This document shows, piece by piece, positions 1-10,500 of a DNA stretch of 55,007 nucleotides. The notes under the pieces were generated by a model that was not told the origin of the DNA, did not search any database, and worked only from the letters and a program-made list of their open reading frames with translations. The stretch is from Geopsychrobacter sp. Its GTDB lineage: Bacteria > Desulfobacterota > Desulfuromonadia > Desulfuromonadales > Geopsychrobacteraceae. Both the position numbers and the translations under genes were made by a program. The DNA is taken from assembly GCA_012974425.1 (NCBI GenBank), contig JAAXQE010000181.1, positions 1-55,007 of the forward strand, read 5' to 3'. The first letter of the stretch is position 1; each line of letters begins with the position of its first letter.

Positions 1-3000
1 CCGGGCAACGCCTCACCATTAGCTGCCATCTGCTGCAGCAACGACATCTGCCGGGCAATATTGGCCGCGAAAGCCTTCTCCATGGTGCCGGCAAAGCGCA
101 GGTAGGCCTCATGGGATTGGGCCTGCTGCGCCATGGTCGCGGTCATCTGCACCAGCAGCGGGTCGGCCACAGCATCTGATCCCTGCAACTGCGTGGCAGA
201 AGCGGCCATCCCGGCAAAGTTTTCACTCGGCTCATCCTTCATTTCCGGTTCCGATCTTTGTGAAATCTGAGCAGCCGGCTGTGCTGCTTCGGGCGCCGGC
301 GCGGGTTGTGCCGGTAAGGCCGGTGGCACAAAGGGGGCGCCGCCAATATGAGTCTCGATCCGCGGCCCGTTCGGCTTCGCGGCCATCTGGATGCCGGTCG
401 GATAGAGCCGGGATAGGTCGACCGTTACGCGCTGTGCCAGGCAGTTGGCCAACAGGCGTAGCAGCAGTGAACTGGGCTTCTGACCAGGAAAGCAGGCCGC
501 CCTGACCATATGGGGCCTGCCCTCCAGGATGTTGCCGATCATGCGGCTACAGGAATTACCCGGGCCCATTTCCAGGAAAATCCGCACGCCGTCGGCGTAG
601 GCCTGCTCGATGACCCTGGTGTAATCGACCGACTCCAGCGCCTGGGCGAGAATGACATCGGCGGCGCTGTCGGTCGTAACCGGGTAGCTCTCACCGAGAG
701 CGCAGCTGTAGAAGCTGATGCCATTCGGCGCAGTCACCGGGAAGAGATGCAGATCACGATAGGCTTTTGCCACCGGTGCGGCAACTTCGCAATGAACCGT
801 CGTCACGCCGCGCAGGGGGAAGAAATGACCACCGGCTTCCTTAGCCGCGGCTTCAACCTGTTCTCGATCACCACCGATGACGCACTCGCGGTGGGTGTTG
901 ACAATCAGCAGGTAGGCCTTGTCCTTGTCGGCCAGAGCCTGCTTCACCTTGGTTACGGGGGCGTCGACGATGCCGAGCACCCAATCGACCTTTTCGCCTC
1001 TTTTCAGACCCCAGACCTGGCGCGCGGCCTGGCATTTGCCGGCAAGATCCTCGGTAAAGAGGCTCGACTCGCTCAGGCGCTGCGACATGCCGTCACGGTC
1101 TCTCCAGGCCTGAAAGGAGAAGAGCCCGGCCGACTCACCGAGACTGTAACCGCTCACCACCTGAGGTTCGATACCGAAGCTGCGTACCAGATCGCTGATC
1201 GCCGTACCCAGGGATACCTGGCCTATGACCAGGGCATTGTGGTTGTCATGCAGGGTCTCAGACAGTTCGGCTTGCCAGAAATGCTCCGGCAGGAACTGAC
1301 GCGCCAGAAACTGACTCTGTTGATCCTGATGACTGTAGATGGCTGGCCAGCGGGCCGATAGCTCACGTCCCATGCCGGCAAAATGATTTCCGGAGCCGGG
1401 AAAGATGAACGCCAGCTTGCCCTGTGCAGCCAACGGCTCAGAAGCATAAAAAAGCCGATCCCGAATGCTCGCCGAGACTGGCGTGGCGTTGCTTCCATCG
1501 CCTCCGAGTGCTCTCGTTGGATCACTGCGCAGCGAATGCCGGGCATGGTCGAGTTGCTCGAGTAACTCCGAACGACTCGACGCCACCATCGACAGACAGA
1601 GCTTGCGCCCTTGATCGAGGGCGACTTCTCTGTACCAGTCTGCCGCCAATTCATCGATTCCGCCGCCTGCAGCAAGGGCGATAAAATCCTGCAGCTGAAC
1701 TATCCGGGTCAACAAACCCTCGACATGGTCGGCTTCTAGAGCAAACAGCCCCTCGTCCAGGGCTCCGAGGGGGCGCTCGGCAAAGAGCGATGTGGTTCTC
1801 CCCCCCTTATGCTCCACCCCCTCGAGCAAGAGATGGGAACAGCTGCCATCGCTGCCGAGACCGCTGACCAGTGCCCGGCGCGGGCCCTCGGCCCGGTTGC
1901 GCAACCAGTATTGAGCGGCCCTGGGCGCGATGAAACTCCGCTTGGACCGCACCCAATCGTAGCGCAGGGTCTGCAGGTTGCGCAGCGGCGGCAGGATCTG
2001 TTGTTCCAGGCAGAGAGCGGCCTTGATCAGTGACGCCAGTCCGGCGGCGGCACCGGCATGGCCGATGTCGGCCACCGCACTGCCGATGTAGCATGGGTTC
2101 CGGGTCTGCTTGCCGGCGAAAAATGCTCCCAGGGCCTTGGCTTCGAGTTCATCCTCTTTCGCCAGGCCACTGCCGTTGGCTGCGAGATAACTGACCGATT
2201 CAGGGGTGATGTCGGCCTCCCGGCTGGCTCGTTGCAGGGAGAGCGCATAGACATTGCTGTCCGGCGCTGTCGCCTCAACCGGGCCGCCGGTTGCGGTACC
2301 GACCCCCTTGATGATTGCATAGATCCGGTCGCCATCCTGTTCGGCATCGTCCAGACGCTTGAGGATTACCGCCGCCGCGCCCTCGCCGATCATGGTGCCA
2401 TCGGCATGTTTGTCGAAGGGGCGCACCCTGCCGCTGGTGGAAAAAGGTCGGGTCGCGTGCCGGCCGAGCACCGCCCGCAGATCTCCCGCCATATCGGCGG
2501 CGCCGACAATCGCCCGATTGATGGAACCCTCCTGCAGGGCACGTATTCCCACTTCGAGGGCCCGCAGACCGGAATTTTCTTCACTCGAGAGGGTGAAACT
2601 GGGGCCGCCGACCCGGAACTCCTTGGCCACCCGGCTGGCAACGATACTCCCCAGGGCGCCCATGACCCCGTTGGCACTTAAGGAGGGCCCGACCGACTCG
2701 CGCAGGGCGGTAATCCATTCCTCGAGTTCTGCATCGGAAAGCTGGCGGCCCAGCTTGTGCGCCCATTGGCGGGCGAACTTCTGAATGCCCCAGCGGAAAC
2801 TGAAGTTGGTCGCGTTGAGGTCCAGGCCGGTCCCGATGAAGACTCCGGTAAAGAGCAGGTCATCCTGCTTCAGCCCGGCATCTTTCAGCGCCTCGTCGGC
2901 AACCTTGAGCATCAGCAGCTGACGGGGCAGCATCTGCTCCATCTCTTTGGGTGGAATGCGGAAGGTTCCGGGTGCGGCAGTGACCTCGGGGACGAAGAAT

Positions 3001-4589
3001 CCCTTGAAATCGGTGCGATTGAAACCCTCTTCCTGGAACCAACGGCTCTGTTCTGCGCCCCACCAATGTGCGGGACGCTGCGGTTTCACCTCTGATTCGG
3101 CACCCAGGAAGCGGCTGCCCAGGGTTTTGAGCGAATCCCAGGGACCGAAATGAGCGCCCATGCCGACGATGGCCACCGGCTGAGTCTTCTTATTGAAGGA
3201 CGGAAGGTAGGCAAGGGAACTCTTCGCCGGTTGTTGCGGAATCCACTCCTCGATGAGCAGATGGGCGTTGATGCCGCCGAAACCGAAGGCGCTGACGGCG
3301 GCTCGCCGTGGCTGGCCCTGTTTGCGGGCTTTCCAGGGTTTCGCCCGCTGCAGGATGTGAAAGGGACTCGTCTCCAGATCAATCCCCTTGGCCGGGGTCG
3401 AAAAATTGGCGGTCGGCGGCAGGGTGCGTTCCTTGATCGCCAGCAGGGTTTTCATCAGCGCGGCGGAACCGGCGGCGGTGAGCAGGTGACCGATATTCGA
3501 TTTTACCGAACCGATCACGCACTGTCCCGGCTGCCAGCTATCTGTGGCCCAGAGGCTTTTCAGACTGGAGAATTCGACCAAATCCCCTACCGGGGTCCCG
3601 GTGGCATGACACTCGATCATATCGACATCGGTTGGCGACCAACCGGCCTGCTCATAGGCCGCCCGCATCGCCCGCAATTGCCCCTCGGAAGCCGGCGCCA
3701 GCAGACTGCCGCCCAGGTCGTTGGAGAGGCCGATGCCGCGGATCACGGCATAGATATGATCACCATCGCGCACCGCATCATCGGTGCGCTTGAGCAGGAA
3801 CATGCCGCTGCCTTCGCCGACCACCAGGCCGTCACCCTTGCTATCGAAGGGCGCACAGGTTCCGGATGGCGACAGGGCGTGCAGCTGGGAGAAACCCATC
3901 TGGGTGTAGAGTGAATCGGGCCGCGACAGGCCACCGGTCAGCATAGCATCGGCCCGTCCGGTCAGCAGCTCATCGACGGCCAGTTTGATGGCGTAGAGTG
4001 ACGAGGCACAGGCCGCATCGAGGGTATAGCTGGTCCCGCCGAGGCCGAGGGCCTTGGCCAGCAGACCGGCCGGTAATCCGGCCACATACCGATTCAGCGG
4101 AGCGACGGACGGCAGTTCCGATTTGTGCTCGGCGCCGAGCAGTTTCTCTTCGAAGCTGCGGCCGAGATAATCCCGGGCCATGGTCGAGGAGTACTCACTC
4201 GGCAGCGCCAGGTTGCCGATGATGATGCCGACCCGCTCGCGATCCAGCCCTTCGGTTCGCGCGTCGCTGAAGGCCTGATGACCGGTGCGCAGCAGCAGGC
4301 GAAACATCGGATCCAGGCCGGCCAGAAAATCGGCATCGATGTCGAGACCGGCAATCGACGAAGGATCGCTCTCGTCATCGATGAAGCAGCCCTTCTTCGA
4401 ATAGATCTTGTCGGCAACACCGACCCGCGGATCGAAGGCTTCCTCGGGATCGAGCAGCCAGCGTCCCCGGGGCGGCTGACGCGCGGTATCTGTTTTAGCG
4501 CTAATCGTTTCCCAGAACCGGTCCAGGGTTGGTGACAGGGGAAAGATGCCGCCGATGCCGACAATTGCAACTGATTTTCCGTGCTGCAT
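1..4589 (-). CDS. PUFA/secondary-lipid synthase subunit, PfaC/Pfa3-like: KS - CLF (degenerate KS) - AT, partial (continues beyond left edge)
   Basis: Read by hand on the minus strand from ATG at 4589: MQHGKSVAIVGIGGIFPLSPTLDRFWETI...; KS motifs LDAACASSLYAIKLA, ECHATGTPVGD, VKSNIGHLL; second KS-like unit with SSEENSG (no Cys) and AANGSG (no HGTG) = chain-length-factor-like; AT motif VSGYSLGESAG. No stop through position 1, so absent from the ORF track. Confidence 0.9.
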   Translation of the reverse strand, partial: MQHGKSVAIVGIGGIFPLSPTLDRFWETISAKTDTARQPPRGRWLLDPEEAFDPRVGVADKIYSKKGCFIDDESDPSSIAGLDIDADFLAGLDPMFRLLLRTGHQAFSDARTEGLDRERVGIIIGNLALPSEYSSTMARDYLGRSFEEKLLGAEHKSELPSVAPLNRYVAGLPAGLLAKALGLGGTSYTLDAACASSLYAIKLAVDELLTGRADAMLTGGLSRPDSLYTQMGFSQLHALSPSGTCAPFDSKGDGLVVGEGSGMFLLKRTDDAVRDGDHIYAVIRGIGLSNDLGGSLLAPASEGQLRAMRAAYEQAGWSPTDVDMIECHATGTPVGDLVEFSSLKSLWATDSWQPGQCVIGSVKSNIGHLLTAAGSAALMKTLLAIKERTLPPTANFSTPAKGIDLETSPFHILQRAKPWKARKQGQPRRAAVSAFGFGGINAHLLIEEWIPQQPAKSSLAYLPSFNKKTQPVAIVGMGAHFGPWDSLKTLGSRFLGAESEVKPQRPAHWWGAEQSRWFQEEGFNRTDFKGFFVPEVTAAPGTFRIPPKEMEQMLPRQLLMLKVADEALKDAGLKQDDLLFTGVFIGTGLDLNATNFSFRWGIQKFARQWAHKLGRQLSDAELEEWITALRESVGPSLSANGVMGALGSIVASRVAKEFRVGGPSFTLSSEENSGLRALEVGIRALQEGSINRAIVGAADMAGDLRAVLGRHATRPFSTSGRVRPFDKHADGTMIGEGAAAVILKRLDDAEQDGDRIYAIIKGVGTATGGPVEATAPDSNVYALSLQRASREADITPESVSYLAANGSGLAKEDELEAKALGAFFAGKQTRNPCYIGSAVADIGHAGAAAGLASLIKAALCLEQQILPPLRNLQTLRYDWVRSKRSFIAPRAAQYWLRNRAEGPRRALVSGLGSDGSCSHLLLEGVEHKGGRTTSLFAERPLGALDEGLFALEADHVEGLLTRIVQLQDFIALAAGGGIDELAADWYREVALDQGRKLCLSMVASSRSELLEQLDHARHSLRSDPTRALGGDGSNATPVSASIRDRLFYASEPLAAQGKLAFIFPGSGNHFAGMGRELSARWPAIYSHQDQQSQFLARQFLPEHFWQAELSETLHDNHNALVIGQVSLGTAISDLVRSFGIEPQVVSGYSLGESAGLFSFQAWRDRDGMSQRLSESSLFTEDLAGKCQAARQVWGLKRGEKVDWVLGIVDAPVTKVKQALADKDKAYLLIVNTHRECVIGGDREQVEAAAKEAGGHFFPLRGVTTVHCEVAAPVAKAYRDLHLFPVTAPNGISFYSCALGESYPVTTDSAADVILAQALESVDYTRVIEQAYADGVRIFLEMGPGNSCSRMIGNILEGRPHMVRAACFPGQKPSSLLLRLLANCLAQRVTVDLSRLYPTGIQMAAKPNGPRIETHIGGAPFVPPALPAQPAPAPEAAQPAAQISQRSEPEMKDEPSENFAGMAASATQLQGSDAVADPLLVQMTATMAQQAQSHEAYLRFAGTMEKAFAANIARQMSLLQQMAANGEALP

Positions 4590-4591
4590 CC

Positions 4592-7500
4592 TCAGGCAAC
4601 TCCCTGCAGTTTGTTGCGCTGGAAACTGGCATTAAGTGAGGCATCGATCACACATTCGTAACCTTCAATCCGGGCGATGAGAGCACCGCTGGTCGGATCG
4701 ACGAAATCGATATCCGCGACCGCCTGGCTGGCACTCTGGCTGGTCACCCGAACCCTGATCTCTGCACCGCTCTCAGGGAATTGCTCCCGGTACTGGCGAT
4801 AGCGCCCGGCAAAGACGGGCAGGGAGGCGGCCTGATAGCGTTCGAAGCTCCAGAGAATCATCAACTGGAAACTGCTGTCGAGGGCCAGGGGATCAGCCAG
4901 CCAGGAGTTGCGCAGGGGCTGCTCGATCCAATCGGTCGGCAGTTGCGCCGGACGGACCAGAGCGGCGATGTCATCATTGGAGCAACCCATGACTTCGCGA
5001 ATACCCTGGAAATCTGGGCCGTGGAACAGCCGCTCCGGATGGTATATCTGCTCCATGGGACGGTTATAAACCGGCATCTCCTGTGACTTCATGGCCGGCT
5101 GGCTTTGCGGCAGTTTGGCCGCCAGCACCATTTTTGCCCGCGAATGGACAAACTGCTGGCCGCTGGAGCTGACGCCGGACAGTTCCACCGGCACCACATA
5201 GACCCCGCCACTCTTGAAAACCGTGCCGGTCGTAAGCTGCAAGGCGTGAGTCTGACCCTGCTCGAGGGAGACTCCCTTGAGCACGCGCAGATCGTTGAAG
5301 CCGTGGAAGCGCAGACCCGGATTGTTGTGGATGGCAGCGTGGGCCATCCATTCGATCATCAGGGCCATGGGCAGAACCGCCTTGCCATCGATGACATGGG
5401 ATTTGAGAAAGGGGTACTGCTCGATGGAGATATCCAGCTCAAATGCTCTGGAGACATAGATGTTTTCATGGCTCTGGGCCGGGGTATCGGTTGCGGCCTC
5501 TTCCCGGCCTCCCAGAATCACCAGTTCTACCGGTCCGCCGGGCTTTGTTGCAATCTCCTCAATCAGATAATCGGCCCCAGCCTTGAGATCGATGACGGCG
5601 ACGCCTTCCTCGGCGAAGAGCTTCTTCAGCGCCGGAGTCACCATGCCGCCGTCCCAGGGACCCCAGTTCAGTGAAAGTACCCGGCAGTCGGGACGCAAAC
5701 CGGCCTGCTCATGGGCAATCTTATTGAGGATTTCGTTGGCCACGGCGTAATCGACCTGGCCGGTTCGACCGAAGCGACCGGTCGACGACGAGAACATCAC
5801 CATGAAGCGCAGGTCATCTTCGGCAATGGCCGCAAGCAGGCTGCGCAGACCATGGATCTTGGTGCTGTAGACCTGCGCGAACTGCTCTGCCGTTTTGTCC
5901 ACAATCAAGCGATCCGCCAGCACCCCGGCACCATGGATCAAGCCCTTGATCGGACCGTATTCCTCACGGATCTCCCTAATCACAGTCAAGACCGCAGCGC
6001 CATCGCGCAGATCGACGGAACGATAGATCGGCTGGCCGCCGGCCTCCTTGATGCGTTGCAAGCTGCTCCGTATTTCACGCTTGGCGATAATTTCCTGGTA
6101 CTTCTGACCGATCTCTCTCGGTTTGAGTGGAACATCGGCATGGGCGCTCAGCGCCTTTTTGATCTCGGCCTCAGCGGCCAAGCCATCGAGCCAGGCCGGT
6201 TCCGCCTGCGGCGCAGCGCTGCGGCCGAGCAGCAACAGGGTCGCTTGACTGGAAGCCGCCAGGGCAATTGCCACTTCGGCCGTTACCCCGCGGGCACCAC
6301 CGCTGACCACCACCACATCGCCATAGCTGACCGGCGATCTAAGGGGTTCAGTGGCCAGGGATTCATCAACCAGTTTGAGGCTAAACAGCCCCTCGTTCGA
6401 GAAACCGATCTCCTGCTCACCATCGACCAGCAGTTCGGCCACCAGCATTTCAGCCGCCTTGTCCGCGTCATCCATATCGGCGGAGAGATCATAGGCCTTG
6501 CAGGCAACTTCAGACCATTCGTGCCCGGCGGTCTTGGCCATCCCGGCCAAGCCACCCGAGAGGGCATCCTTGAGCGGCCCGCCGACCGGCAAGCCGAAGC
6601 GACCGTTCAGGCGCGATACCGTCGCCAGGACTGCACCACTTTTTTGTCCTGCGCTATTTAAAGCCGGTTCCGCCAATTGCATGAGACGGAAGGAGTTTTG
6701 CAGGCAGAGATCGTCAACCCCCGCCTGCGGAGCCAGGATAATCAGCCCGGCTAATTCCGCCGGTGGTGTCAGTCCATTGAGCCGGTTCAGATCGATTTTC
6801 TCGGCCGACAGCTCGCGTAGCGCCAGCTGTCGGCCGACGGCCGACGGCAGGGCCGAGCCATCATCGCTGACCCAGATCACCGAACCCTGCGGCAGCTTGA
6901 GTGAAGCAGGGTCCTTTTCACCTTGGAGTGGAACCGCCTTAAGAACCTTACGCTCGACAGCGCTGCCCACCGATGGCAGTTCGAAGGGAGTTTCGGCCTT
7001 TTCCGCAGCTTCAGCGGCACCGGAAACGCTCGCCAGAAAATCGACAATCTGGCCGACGGTCTGCAGCGTGCCGAGATGTTCAGGCTTGATCGCCGGTGCC
7101 CCCGGCAGCTTGTCCTGCAGGGCGGAGAGGATCTCGACCCGCTTGATCGAATCGATACCGAGATCGGTGTCGAGGGCCATCTCCAGTTCCAGCATCTCCA
7201 TCGGATAGCCGGTCTTATCGGCAATCACCTCGAGCAAGCAGGTCGCCACGGCATCCTTATCGATGGAACTGGCTGCTGTCGGCGGGGTCGCCGATACCGG
7301 CGCCTTGCTCCCGGCAGCGGCAAGGTGGTCGACGATCTGACCCAGAGTCTGCAATACGCCCAGATCCTCCGGCTTGACCGCCGGCGCTTCAGGCAGTTTC
7401 TCTTGCAAGGCGGAGAGGATCTCGACCCGCTTGATCGAGTCGATACCGAGATCGGTGTCGAGAGCCATCTCCAGCTCAAGCATCTCCATCGGATAGCCGG

Positions 7501-10500
7501 TCTTCTCGGCGATCACTTCAAGCAGAACGGTTGCGACCTGGTCGCTGTTGATCGTTGGGGTCGTGACCTGAGCAGAGGGCGACGCAAGGGGCGCAGAGGC
7601 CATCCCGGCACTCAGGTACTCGACGATCTGGCCGAGAGTCTGTAGCACACCCAGGTCTTCCGGCTTGACCGCCGGTGCCTCAGGCAGTTTTTCCTGCAGG
7701 GCGGATAAAATTTCGACCCGCTTGATCGAATCGATACCGAGATCGGTATCGAGCGCCATCTCCAGCTCGAGCATCTCCATCGGATAGCCGGTCTTCTCGG
7801 CAATCACCTCGAGCAGCACAGTTGAGACCCGGTTGCCGTCAACCGCTGGGGTCCCGACCTGAGCAGCGGTCTCTGCAAGGGGCACAGAGGTCATGCCGGC
7901 ACTCAGATGGTCGATGATCTGACCGAGGGTCTGCAGCGTGCCGAGATCTTCCGGCTTGACTGCCGGTGCTTCGGGCAGTCTCTCCTGCAGGGCGGAGAGG
8001 ATCTCGACCCGCTTGATCGAGTCGATGCCGAGATCGGCGTCGAGGGTCATCTCCAGCTCGAGCATCTCCTCTGGGTAGCCGGTCTTCTCGGCGATGACTG
8101 CGAGCAGGGTATTTGAAACAACAGTGCTGTCAACGACATGGGTTGAAGCGGCTGCGGACGGCGTCGCCGGGGCTGAGACCTCCGCTACAGCAGCCTGCAC
8201 CGGTTGACTCGGCGCAACGGCTGGCGGTCTCTGCGAAATCGGCGATTGAAAAGGCGCTGCGGCAACGGGACCCGGCGGTTGACCCTGCAGCAGGCGGTTC
8301 TGCTGCTCGACCAGATTGGTGAAGGAGATTGTGGCCGACGCCTGACCCTCGAGGAACTGCTGATGCAGACGTGAGGTCTGCTCCTGCAGATTCTGCAGGG
8401 CCTGCATGCTCTGCCGGGTGAGCTGCAAGGCATCGCGCAGGTTGGCCGTATATGGAACGGTTGTCGGCGCTGCGCTCCGATCTGTCATCGCTCCCATCCT
8501 TTGTGACACCGGCGGTTGCGGAGTTGTCCCGCTTGCCGCGGTTGTGACGGCAGCCGACATTGTTGCCGACGCCGCTGCCGGCTGAACTTTCACCGGCGGA
8601 CGTTTCTTGGGCGCCTTGAAATAGTTGGCGCCGGTCAAGGGGATCCTCATGCCCGGTTTCTTGGACTGCGTCGATTTAAGTGTGGCGGCATAGCCCTCAT
8701 CCCAGCGGGTCAGATCGACCGGGTGGCCGAGGACCGTCAACTGTGCCAGGGCGCGGGCCAGATCATTGATGCCCGAACGCTTGCCGTTGGAGGCATCAAG
8801 CGCCAGCGCCTGGTGCTCACGCTCGCCGAGGATCGCCTTGACCATTCCGGTCAGGCGGGCACCGGGGCCGACCTCGAGGAAGGTGCGCATCCCGGCGGCG
8901 TACATCGCCTCGATCTCGGCCACAAAGTTGACCGGTAGGGCCAGTTGCGCGGCGAGAATCTCACGGGCTTTCTGGGCGGACTCGGGATAGGATGCGCCGC
9001 TGGTGTTGGCAAAGACGCTGGCGGTCGGTTTCGTGAATTCAATCGTCTGCAGGCGCTCACCGAAGGGTCCACTGGCATCCGCCACCAGTTCACTGTGGAA
9101 GGCTGCGGCCACCGCGAGTTGCTTGTAACGCATCCCCTGTTCACTGAGCAGCGTCGCCGCTTTCTCAATCTCGGCCGTGGCGCCGGAAAGAACGCCCTGC
9201 TCGGGGGTATTGCGGTTGGCCAGCACCAGCTTCAGGCCGGAATCCTTGAGGAAGCTCTCCACCCGCTCAAGCGGCGCGGAGACCGCCAGCATCGAGCCGC
9301 GATCGCCTTCACCGGCTGCCATCAGTTCGCCGCGCAGGCGCGACAGCGCATGCAGGGTGTCGCTATCAAAGTAACCGCCGGCACAGAGCGCGGTCAGTTC
9401 GCCATAGCTGTGACCGGCATAGGCTGCGGCAGTCACATTGAAGCCGGCGAGCAGCTCACATGCTCCCAGACTGACAGCGCCGAGGGCGGGCTGAGCGACT
9501 TGGGTTGCCTGGAGGTTGGCCTCGTCCCGATCCCTGCCCGCCTGATCAAAGCTGGTCCTGGGATAGACGAATTCGACCAGCCGGCCCTGTTCGCCGCCAG
9601 TGTTGGCAACAAAGGCCCGATCGGCCATCTTAAGCACTTCGAGAAACTGCGGGAACTGGAGCGCCAGATCCTTGAGCATCCCCGCGTACTGGGCGCCCTG
9701 ACCGGGGAAGAGCATCGCCAGGCTGCCGCCTGCTTCACCCTTGACGAAGAAGGTCCCGTCCGGAGTGCTCCAGGAGTTCTGGCCTGGCTTGTTGGCCAGC
9801 ATGCTCAGGGCCGTCTGCACCAGGGCGGCGGTATTGGACTTCGCTTTGTCCAGCACCAGCACCAGGCGACAGGCATGCTGCACATCAAAATCGCTCCGGC
9901 TTTGAGCGGCCGCGAGACGGAGATCATGCCAGGAGCCGGTTGCGGGGAAATTCTGCAGCGCCGTTTTAAGACCCGCCTCCTCGGCGGCGCTGAAGGCGAC
10001 AATCTGCACGTCTCCCTGCCAGTCGGCCGCCGTCTTGCGCGACTGATGTTCCTCGAGCAGACAGTGGAAGTTGCTGCCACCGAAACCGAGCGCACTGATA
10101 CCGGCCCGGCGCGGATGATCGCCGCGGGGAATCCATGGTCGTGCTTCGGTGTTGATATAGAAGGCTGAGTCCGCCGAGGTTACGGCGTCCTGCGGTTGCT
10201 TAACCTTGATCGTCGGCGGCAGGGTCTTGTTGTAGAGTGCCATCGCCGCCTTGATCAGACCGGCAGAACCGGCCGCGGCCTTGGTGTGGCCGATCTGGGA
10301 TTTGATCGAACCTATGGCGCACCAGGGGCTATCGGCCTCACCGAATACGGCCTTTAAGGCAGTCACCTCGACGGCGTCACCGACCCTGGTGCCGGTGCCG
10401 TGGGCCTCGATCAGTTCAATGGTCTGCGGATCAACCCCGCCCTGCGCGTAGGCCCGCCGCAAGGCCTTCTGCTGACCGGCAGCACTCGGCTCGTAGATCG

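Noticed and set aside
510-1361. 283-aa plus-strand ORF
   Set aside because: Antisense to the partial pfaC-like gene, which has clear domain motifs; composition typical of a GC-rich shadow ORF.
3150-3914. 254-aa plus-strand ORF
   Set aside because: Antisense shadow of the KS domain in the left-edge synthase gene.
5711-6661. 316-aa plus-strand ORF
   Set aside because: Antisense to the KR region of pfaA; no recognisable domain.
8945-10168. 407-aa plus-strand ORF
   Set aside because: Long but antisense to the KS/AT region of pfaA; no recognisable motifs.
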